Below are positions 57,810 to 64,000 of a stretch of 64,000 nucleotides of DNA, one piece after another. This DNA is from Pseudolysobacter antarcticus (lineage in GTDB: Bacteria; Pseudomonadota; Gammaproteobacteria; Xanthomonadales; Rhodanobacteraceae). The position numbers and the translations under genes were made by a program. The notes beneath the pieces were generated by a model. That model worked only from the letters and a program-made list of their open reading frames with translations. It had not been told where the DNA came from and did not search any database. Each line of letters starts with the position of its first letter. Position 1 is the first letter of the stretch. The stretch lies in the NCBI RefSeq assembly GCF_004168365.1, contig NZ_CP035704.1, forward strand, positions 2,418,001 through 2,482,000, read 5' to 3'.

Positions 57810-59524
57810 ATGCACGCATTCCTGACATGGTTCAAAGTGATACCCCTTGCCGTCGCCTGCGCGGCACTTTGCGGGGTCGTGTATGCCGGCAGCGACGCGG
57901 TTTTCGGCGACAGTTTCGATGTCGACCTTAACGCAGCGTATTTCGTCAGTCCTCTGGGCTCGACACGAATCCGGGGACAAAGTTGTCGCCGTTTCTGACG
58001 ATTACGCACGGCATATCTGTCGCGAATACAGATGCGGTCAAAAAGACTGTCGTGGTGGCGGAAGGCACCTACGGCGAAAGCATCGCACTGGCGGACGGTG
58101 TGGGTGTGTACGGCCAATACTCGACGGTAAATTGGGCGCGGGATTTGACGAACTACACGGTTGTCAACGGCGTATCGTCCATGGGGGTACACGATCGCAC
58201 CGTGGTCGCGTCGAATATAAGCGGGTCCACCATCCTCGATGGTTTTGTCATCTATGGATCGGTGAATGCCAAGGTCGGAGGCAATTCCTACGCAATCTAC
58301 ATAGCAAACGCAAACGCTAACCTGCACATCACCCACAACATCATCTTCGGTGGACATGGAGGTCCCGGCGTAGTCGGCACGTCCGGCGCCGATGGCGCGA
58401 ACGGCGTGTCAGGCACAGGCCGGAATGCGAATCTCTCGGTGTCCGATGCCCTGTACGACGCATTCGACGCGATTGGAAGCGGTGAATGCAATTCATCGAG
58501 TAACCGTCAGTACGCCAACGGCGGAACCTTCACCTGCGGCAGTGTCTCGGTTTCGGGGGGCGCCGGCGGCGGCAACCGCTGCCCGGTGATGAGCTCATGC
58601 ACTACCCAGGCTGGACCCGGCTGCAACATGTTCACGTGGATCAAGTACACCGCACTCGGCGGCAGCGCCGGCAACACGAGTAGTGGCGCCAACGATGGGG
58701 CGGCGGGTAACAGCGCGACGTCTGGCGACGACAGCATTCAGGTCTACTCATCGAATCAAGGTGGCTACGTCTGCTACCTATCCGGCATGACGACATCCGG
58801 CCTCAACGGCAACAACGGCGGCGATGGCGGAAATGCTGCGGGCGTCGCCGGCTGCACCGCCGCGACCGGTTCGGTGGTCGGCGGCGATTGGATGAACGGA
58901 ATTGCACCGAATGGCAACGCGGGCGGCAACGGCGGTGGTGCCAGCGGTGGTGGCGCGGGCGGTGGCGGCAAGTGCGAGCCGATAACGGGCCACACGACTT
59001 GCGCCGATGGCAACGGCAAGGACACGCTTGGTGGTCACGGCGGCGGCGGCGGATCGGGCGCATGTGCTGGTGCCGGTGGAGCGAGCGGCGGCAGCGGTGG
59101 CGGCACTTTCGCCATTTTCATTTACGGAGGATCAGCGGCGCCCGTTGTCACGGTCAATCGCATATTTGCCGGCACTGGAGGCAGAGGCGGTAGCGGCGGC
59201 AACGGGGGCTTCGGTGGAATTGGTGGTGGCAGCGGTCTTGGCGGCACGACGGGCGTACCCGTGATCTTTTGCACGGACGTCGCGGGTCACGGCGGCTCGG
59301 GCGGCAGCGGCGGAGATGGTTCGGGCGGCGGCGGCGGCTGTGGCGGTTCTAGCTTCGGGATCTACACCTTCGGAGTCGGCACGCCGAACTACTGCCAAGC
59401 AGGGGCAAGCAACTCCTTCGTTTCTGGAGCCGCTGGCGCAGGTGGCACCGGCGGGCTGTCGTTCTATAACGCTGCTGGAGCTGGAGCGGACGGAACGTCC
59501 ATCGATTGTTCATTCATGCCCTAG
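57810..59524 (+). pseudogene. Secreted Gly-rich protein, tandem paralogue with early frameshift
   Basis: Paralogue of the preceding gene with the same order: signal peptide (ending about residue 26, V-V-Y-A), mature start S-D-A-V-F-G-D-S-F-D, Y-F-V-S-P-L-G-S, then T-N-P-G-T in another frame, D-G-V-G-V-Y-G-Q-Y and a long Gly-rich region with spaced cysteines, ending C-S-F-M-P. The frame breaks at 57960-57963, where TCGAC should be TCGGAC by comparison with the paralogue pattern S-D-T-N-P-G-T. The remaining 513 codons are open, so the mutation is recent or a sequencing error. Confidence 0.85.
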
Positions 59525-59533
59525 GATCGTCAG

Positions 59534-59880
59534 TTAGGGCCCCAAGTCCCGCACTGCGTAAGCGCTTGCAGCGCCGCATCGTTCCATTGGTTTGCGCCCG
59601 ATGGACTGGAAATACGGTACTCGAAGTAGGGGCAAATATGGCACTCTCGCCTGACTTTCGACGATATCGTAGTTTGGCAGAAGCTGCCGGAGCAACGACA
59701 AATGCTCTGCATTCGGATGCACACCATCGCGGGCGAACCAGTTACGCCAGAACCAGCGTTCCATACCACTGTGTTTTGCAAAACCGCGATCGGGATTTGC
59801 TTCCGACACATAAAAATCCATCACGGCAAGAATGCCACCCGGCTTGAGCAGATTGGTCGTTGTATCGGTAGACGAAATCT
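59534..59880 (-). pseudogene. C-terminal relic of a BtaB-like methyltransferase
   Basis: The frame from L-L-K-P-G-G-I-L-A-V-M-D-F-Y-V-S through F-W-R-N-W-F-A-R-D-G-V-H-P to R-V-P-Y-L-P-L-L-R-V-P-Y-F matches the end of class I SAM methyltransferases of the betaine-lipid (BtaB) type. The SAM-binding N-terminal half is absent and the frame runs upstream into unrelated sequence. Confidence 0.65.
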
Positions 59881-59937
59881 GTTTACCCAATCTACTTCGG
59901 TGAACGCCTACCACCTGAGTAACTGATGGTGGTTCGA

Positions 59938-60160
59938 ACCGCTTAATCACGTCGCGAATTTCAGTTCGACCGCCATACCGGGTCACTTTTTTTGTCCCTC
60001 ACTACGATTCAAATTCGTGCGACTAGCGCAACCGCATGAAAATCATGGCTTTGTTCCGCTATTCCAACGCATGACGAGGTAAAGCGGTCAACGACAGTCG
60101 TTAACCAGTTAAACATGTCATGTGACCGCTTAATCATGTCATGCCGCCTTAACGTGTCAC
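59938..60160. repeat. Four dispersed copies of a CCGCTTAATCAYGTC-like repeat
   Basis: Related 17-18-base copies at 59938-59955, 60106-60122, 60126-60143 and 60144-60160, all in the same orientation. The last three are nearly head to tail. Repeated short motifs like this occur at the ends of IS21-like and Tn7-like elements, and an IstB relic is nearby, so this may be a fossil transposon end. Confidence 0.5.
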
Positions 60161-60182
60161 CTTTTTCATTTTTAAGATGTCT

Positions 60183-60349
60183 TCAGCGTTTCGCTTTCGC
60201 GCCGCCACGATTTGGCTCGCTCTTTTTTGAGAGTGCGTTTAGGCGTTTTTCCAGCTCACGCACTTTCCCTTTGAGCTGGCGTTGCTCCGCAACATGAGAG
60301 CTCGTGATTCTCAGGACGTTCTGTCGAGATCGCCCAAGCTCGCTATTGA
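60183..60349 (-). pseudogene. Unassigned coiled-coil tail
   Basis: A minus-strand frame without a start ends with A-E-Q-R-Q-L-K-G-K-V-R-E-L-E-K-R-L and a basic tail A-K-A-K-R. It looks like the coiled-coil end of a transposase or phasin-like protein, but no family is recognised. It lies directly downstream of the tetR stop. Confidence 0.3.
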
Positions 60350-60949
60350 TCACCGACAAGCCGTGTCGTCATCCGCCTCTTTCTGTAGCAACGACGCAAG
60401 AATCTGCGTGCGGCAAACCTCCAGAATTTCATCTGCCAAGGCTGAGTCATCCGGGCATGCACGCGACAACACCAGTGCGCCAACCGCATGGGCGAACGTA
60501 TCGATCATCTTTGCCCGCACTTCGTTCCGATTCAGTTCGTCCACTGGTTTGTCTTCGCGTTTGAAAGCCGCCAGGCTGCTTTCAATGCCATCTGCGAACG
60601 TTGCCTTGATCTCATTTGATTGACGCGCCGCGTCCCCACTGAGGGCCGCCATTGTGCAACCGGCGCCTCGCTGGTCACGATGTTCCCGCGACAAATAATG
60701 CTGGATGAACTCGGCAAGGTCTGCACCACCGCTATTTGCCACGCGCTGTGAAATCCCACTCGCTGCCGTTTCGGCCATGAGATCGGCTTTGGAGCGGAAG
60801 TGCTTGTAGAACCCGCCATGGGTGAAGCCGGCAGCCGCCATCAGCTCGGCGACGCCCACACCGTCGTAGCCGCGTTCCCGGAACAGGGCCGCGGCGGTAT
60901 CGACGATGCGCGCGCGGTTGTCTTGAGCTTGTGCTTTGGTGACCTTCAT
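60350..60949 (-). CDS. TetR/AcrR-family regulator
   Basis: A 199-residue regulator. The N-terminal helix-turn-helix has the standard pattern R-I-V-D-T-A-A-A-L-F-R-E-R-G-Y-D-G and G-G-F-Y-K-H-F-R-S-K (about residues 14-60). The C-terminal ligand domain contains G-C-T-M-A-A-L near residue 97, as in YcnC/AcrR-like regulators that often sit beside oxidoreductases. It is divergent from the SDR gene across a region with two palindromes sharing GATTAT half-sites, so it probably represses both. Confidence 0.92.
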   Translation of the reverse strand: MKVTKAQAQDNRARIVDTAAALFRERGYDGVGVAELMAAAGFTHGGFYKHFRSKADLMAETAASGISQRVANSGGADLAEFIQHYLSREHRDQRGAGCTMAALSGDAARQSNEIKATFADGIESSLAAFKREDKPVDELNRNEVRAKMIDTFAHAVGALVLSRACPDDSALADEILEVCRTQILASLLQKEADDDTACR

Positions 60950-60994
60950 TCGCGAACCTCTTCCATCAAACAGCGTTGGCTCGTCAACATATCA

Positions 60995-61041
60995 TTGATT
61001 ATGACCATAATCAAAGCTTGACACTTTAGATTATGATAATC
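60995..61041. promoter_or_regulatory. Two palindromic TetR operator candidates between tetR and the SDR gene
   Basis: TTGATTAT and ATAATCAA (60995-61014, four-base spacer) and GATTAT-G-ATAATC (61029-61041) share the same half-site. A TTGACA -35 element (61018-61023) lies between them and reads toward the SDR gene, so bound repressor would block it. Confidence 0.7.
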
Positions 61042-61084
61042 ATCATTACAATCAGGTTATCCACCATCAATGAGAGTTAATGAC

Positions 61085-61898
61085 ATGACAGATCCAAAAA
61101 AAAAACGTTGCCCTGGTGACTGGGGCTTCCTCCGGCATTGGCCTCGTAACGGCTCAAGCACTCGTGCGCGCAGGCTACCGGGTGTTCGGCACGAGCCGTA
61201 AGCCAGTGGCCAGCTCGCCGGGTGTCACCATGCTGATCTGCGACGTGACCGACGAAGCCTCGGTGCGAGCGCTGATTGAAGAGATCATGAAGCAGGCAGG
61301 ACAGATCGACCTGGTGGTCAACAATGCCGGGATTGGCCTTCTTGGGGCCGCTGAGGAATCTTCCATCGATCAGGTCCAGCGCCTGTTTGACGTCAATGTC
61401 TTTGGGGTGGCGCGCGTCGTCAATGCCGTGTTGCCGATCATGCGCAAGCAAAAGAGCGGCCGGATCATCAACATGAGCTCAATCCTTGGCTTCATCCCTT
61501 CGCCGTTCAACGCGTTTTACGCCTCAACCAAACACGCCATCGAAGGCTATTCGGAATCCCTCGATCATGAGGTGCGTTCCTTCGGTATACGCGTTTTACT
61601 GGTTGAGCCAGGGGTTACACGCACCTCGTTCGAAGAGAACCTGACGCGCGCCGATCAACTGCTGCCGGTCTATGCGATCGATCGGGTGCGCAGCGAAAAC
61701 CTGATGCGCAAGTGGATCGAAGCAGGCGATGCGCCGCAGGTCGTTGCCGACACGGTGGTCAGGGCCGCGACGGCTCGGAAACCGAAGCTGCGATATTCAG
61801 CAGGCAAGCAGTCAAGTCAGGTGCGCTCCGTTCGCCGTTTCATGCCAGAGCGTTTGGTCGACAGCATCATGCGAAAGTTCAACGAATTTCCGGCCTAG
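61085..61898 (+). pseudogene. Short-chain dehydrogenase/reductase, frameshifted at an A10 tract
   Basis: NAD(P)-dependent oxidoreductase of the SDR superfamily, about 270 residues if joined. T-G-A-S-S-G-I-G near residue 14 binds the cofactor, with N-N-A-G, the catalytic S in I-N-M-S-S, and Y-A-S-T-K. The natural ATG at 61085 begins M-T-D-P-K-K-K and then runs out of frame because the A run (61096-61105) has ten bases; nine would give N-V-A-L-V-T-G-A-S-S. Without the shift, translation could begin only at a GTG (61116) that lacks the first beta strand. Regulated by the divergent TetR gene. Confidence 0.85.
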
Positions 61899-61995
61899 GC
61901 TCGAAGAGACAACGGTAGCGGCGGTTTCCAGCATCGACGCGATGGGCATACGCATTTCGGTCGATTGTGACCGATTTCCAGTCGTTTCCGACAGG

Positions 61996-63090
61996 TTAGT
62001 CGAACCCATTGATGAAGATGCCGTCAGCGGCCTCGTAGGCGCCCATGTCGTAACTGGCCGTGCCGCTGCCACCGTTCAGCGGCCGCGGATTGCCATCGCG
62101 ATCGTGCGCCGAGGAATTGCTGGCCGAGCCGCTGTCGATGGCTGGGCTGCCTGCGCGCAGGTGCAGATCGCCGGGTGCGGCAATGTACAGCGGATCGGCG
62201 CTGATAGAACCGACGCCGGCAACGACATGTTGGTAGTTGGTAGCGTTGTTGAAAACGTCGCTGTAGGTGACTGAGACTGTGCTGGCGGCAGCGACAAAGG
62301 TATCGCGATAAACGCCCGTATTGCTGCTCTGCGTGATCAGCGAGTTGTTCAATAGCAGACTAAACACGGTGCCGGTCCCGCCCGAAGCCATCAACACCCC
62401 GTAGGTGTTGCCATGCAAGGTTGACTGTGTGATCAGCAGGCTGGGAGAACCGGCCGTCGGCTCGTAGTAGATGCCATAGCTGTTGCCGCCGATCAGCGAA
62501 TTACTGACAGTGCCGCCGGAATTGCCGTTGTAATTGATGCCGATCTGGCCTGGACCGATGCTCACCGCATCCAGTGTGGGTGTGCCGGCCAAGACGTTGA
62601 TTCCTGCGCTCTGGGCACTGCTGATCGTGCTGGACGCCACCTGCAACACGTTGCCGGCGGCGCTCGAGTAAATGCCATAGATCGGACCGCTGATATTCGC
62701 ATGGTTGATCACGACTGATGTTGCAGTCTGACCGACGACGATCCCGAACCAGTTTCCGGATGTAGAACTGTTTTGCCCGTTCAGTATCACGGGGCTGGCT
62801 GCCGTACCGTTGATATTCAAGGTGCCGTTAATGGTCAGCTCGACGCGCGTAGCGTTCAGCCCGGTGGACTGTCCGTCGATGTTGCTGGCGAACTGCACCT
62901 GGGTACCGGCCTGTATGGTCAGGAACGCGCCTGCCGGCACGGTAGTATCGCCGAGTATCAAATACGGACTACCAGCCGGCGTCCAAGTCTGACCCGAACC
63001 TGGTAAGTTTCCGCCCACGATCGTGGTGCCGGCAAGCACCAGCCCGGGTGTCAGCATCAGCGATATCGCAATAACAAGAATCTGGCGCAT
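61996..63090 (-). CDS. Secreted right-handed beta-helix protein ending in INGFD
   Basis: A 364-residue exported protein: signal peptide (about residues 1-20), then a parallel beta-helix rich in Asn, Gly, Ser and Thr with repeated I-N-G-T, N-S-L-I and Y-G-I-Y patterns. A choice-of-anchor-type end carries S-P-A-I-D-S-G-S and D-M-G-A-Y-E, and the terminus is D-G-I-F-I-N-G-F-D. The ending matches that of the protein at 29462. The start at 63090 has a GGGGAGGG ribosome binding site; the much longer open frame upstream overlaps the next gene and is spurious. Confidence 0.85.
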   Translation of the reverse strand: MRQILVIAISLMLTPGLVLAGTTIVGGNLPGSGQTWTPAGSPYLILGDTTVPAGAFLTIQAGTQVQFASNIDGQSTGLNATRVELTINGTLNINGTAASPVILNGQNSSTSGNWFGIVVGQTATSVVINHANISGPIYGIYSSAAGNVLQVASSTISSAQSAGINVLAGTPTLDAVSIGPGQIGINYNGNSGGTVSNSLIGGNSYGIYYEPTAGSPSLLITQSTLHGNTYGVLMASGGTGTVFSLLLNNSLITQSSNTGVYRDTFVAAASTVSVTYSDVFNNATNYQHVVAGVGSISADPLYIAAPGDLHLRAGSPAIDSGSASNSSAHDRDGNPRPLNGGSGTASYDMGAYEAADGIFINGFD

Positions 63091-63280
63091 GCGCCCTCCC
63101 CATCCCGACGAAGAAAAAACTCGTGGCATCATGCCATTTCGGACTCGGCTCGACCATCGGTTAGCTGGCCTGGACGAGATCGCCAACTTCGATTCGAAAA
63201 AGATGGCCGACAACCAAGACTCCAACGCACGTGCCCTGATGCCTTGGCGCGAATTTCCCCCGCTCAGACCAAAGCCAAAA

Positions 63281-64000
63281 TTACTCGCCGATGCTGCGCA
63301 CGACACGCAAGCCGATCGTGGTGTAACCGATATCCGCGGCGCTGTGGCCGCGACGTTCGAGGTTGGAATCGCCCGGCCCGTCGCGCCACGACAAGCCGCG
63401 AAACCAGACATCGGTGCAGTCGGTATTTGCGCAGTCGCCCATCCACACACTGACATTACCGGAGAGATCGGCGATGCCCAATGGCGATGGCGGAAAACTG
63501 CCGACCGGCGAGGTGTTGGTAAAGCCGTCGTTGCAATCGAAATGCCGGCCGATTCCGCCACGAGCGCGGTCGCTGACATTGCCGGATGAGCACGCATCGG
63601 TCGCCGTGATCTGGCGCGCCACATGCAACCACTCTTGTTGTGTCGGCAATCGATAATTCTGCCCGGATTTTTGTGACAACCAGCGCGCGTACGCCAGCGC
63701 ATCTTGCCAGCTCACGCAGACCACCGGATGGTTATCCTCTTGCGCAAATCCGGGTGTACGCCATGACAGATCGCGCAAACGGGATACCAGCGACAACGGC
63801 GCGCGGCATTCGCTGGCGGTACGCCCCGAGCTGCGCATGAACTCGGCATATTCGCCACGCGTGACATCGGTGACAGCGATCGCAAACGCCTGCAAAGCCG
63901 GCTGCTGACTGGATTCGTCGGGCTGACCTTTCGGCACATACACCAACTCGGGGCCTGCCGGATCACGCAGTCGCGCGCCGGCTTGCAAACCGCGTTTATC
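63281..64000 (-). CDS. Formylglycine-generating-enzyme (SUMF1)-like protein, 5' partial
   Basis: The frame is open to the window edge. The visible 239 residues cover most of a SUMF1/FGE-sulphatase domain: A-V-T-D-V-T-R-G-E-Y, then H-P-V-V-C-V-S-W-Q-D-A-L-A-Y, R-L-P-T-Q-Q-E-W, D-L-S-G-N-V-S-V-W and the terminal G-L-R-V-V-R. True formylglycine synthases use two closely spaced cysteines; here cysteines lie in G-D-C-A-N-T-D-C, and function cannot be judged. The N-terminal part may carry other domains. Bases 63091-63280 before it hold no other gene. Confidence 0.88.
   Translation of the reverse strand, partial: DKRGLQAGARLRDPAGPELVYVPKGQPDESSQQPALQAFAIAVTDVTRGEYAEFMRSSGRTASECRAPLSLVSRLRDLSWRTPGFAQEDNHPVVCVSWQDALAYARWLSQKSGQNYRLPTQQEWLHVARQITATDACSSGNVSDRARGGIGRHFDCNDGFTNTSPVGSFPPSPLGIADLSGNVSVWMGDCANTDCTDVWFRGLSWRDGPGDSNLERRGHSAADIGYTTIGLRVVRSIGE

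Noticed and set aside
56666-58357. A 563-residue minus-strand open frame, Arg/Ala/Thr-rich
   Set aside because: It is antisense to the Gly-rich genes; GGC/GCC-rich codons leave few stops on the other strand. No signal peptide or motif.
63091-63702. N-terminal 200 residues of the long frame that includes the beta-helix gene
   Set aside because: It overlaps the SUMF1-like gene, has low-complexity Arg/Ser composition, and the true start with a strong ribosome binding site and signal peptide is at 63090.
1-64000. CRISPR arrays, tRNA or rRNA genes
   Set aside because: No regularly spaced identical repeats and no recognisable tRNA or rRNA sequence seen on either strand.

Overview
The window looks like a chromosomal accessory region of a GC-rich gammaproteobacterium. 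I infer a Rhodanobacteraceae/Xanthomonadaceae-like host from the CopL-type protein, the TonB receptor plus DgcN/DgcA locus, and secreted beta-helix proteins ending in a short F-x-N-G-F-E/D motif. No rRNA, tRNA or CRISPR array was seen.

Bases 1-29190 form a heavy-metal and stress island. It holds a P1B ATPase with a CPD motif (cut by the window edge), a SHOCT protein, a frameshifted cardiolipin synthase, an MFS transporter and an HMA copper chaperone. Next come a PRC-barrel protein, phosphoketolase and a GH144-like protein. A small Cys-rich protein leads a CusCBA-type RND system, followed by PPK2, a second HMA chaperone, a DUF5676-like protein and a YHS protein. The last part is a copper module (CopL-like protein, TolC-like lipoprotein, multicopper oxidase, cytochrome c, CusF-like protein, MerR regulator, CopA ATPase), then an RcnR/DmeR-type nickel/cobalt repressor with a G6 operator and a dmeF exporter broken by an internal deletion.

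Bases 29411-41152 are mobile and decayed. They hold a beta-helix secreted protein, a tyrosine recombinase split by an IS5-family element, a GDCCVxC-family gene with an in-frame TGA, a Tn3-family unit (tnpA-tnpT-tnpS), fused remnants of vsr and an OLD-family nuclease, a truncated third IS copy, and an M19 dipeptidase that lost its N-terminus and carries another IS copy.

Bases 41577-55253 are a coherent catabolic locus. Two same-strand operons encode a TonB receptor, DgcN, a YkvI-like transporter and a serine hydrolase; and a second serine hydrolase, dipeptide epimerase (DgcA-like), POT transporter and D-aminoacylase-like lipoprotein. Both start from promoters sharing one 20-bp element, and a divergent XRE-cupin regulator sits beside the second. 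I infer a regulon for taking up and breaking down D-amino-acid-containing peptides, possibly murein-derived.

Bases 55254-64000 hold gene relics (IstB tail, BtaB-like methyltransferase tail), two tandem Gly-rich secreted paralogues, a TetR-SDR pair with palindromic operators, another beta-helix secreted protein and a partial formylglycine-generating-enzyme-like protein.

Several genes (clsB, TonB receptor, POT, integrase, second Gly-rich gene, SDR, one transposase) are broken by single-base or homopolymer indels. Either these are real pseudogenes or phase-variable tracts, or the assembly carries indel errors; the sequence alone cannot decide.
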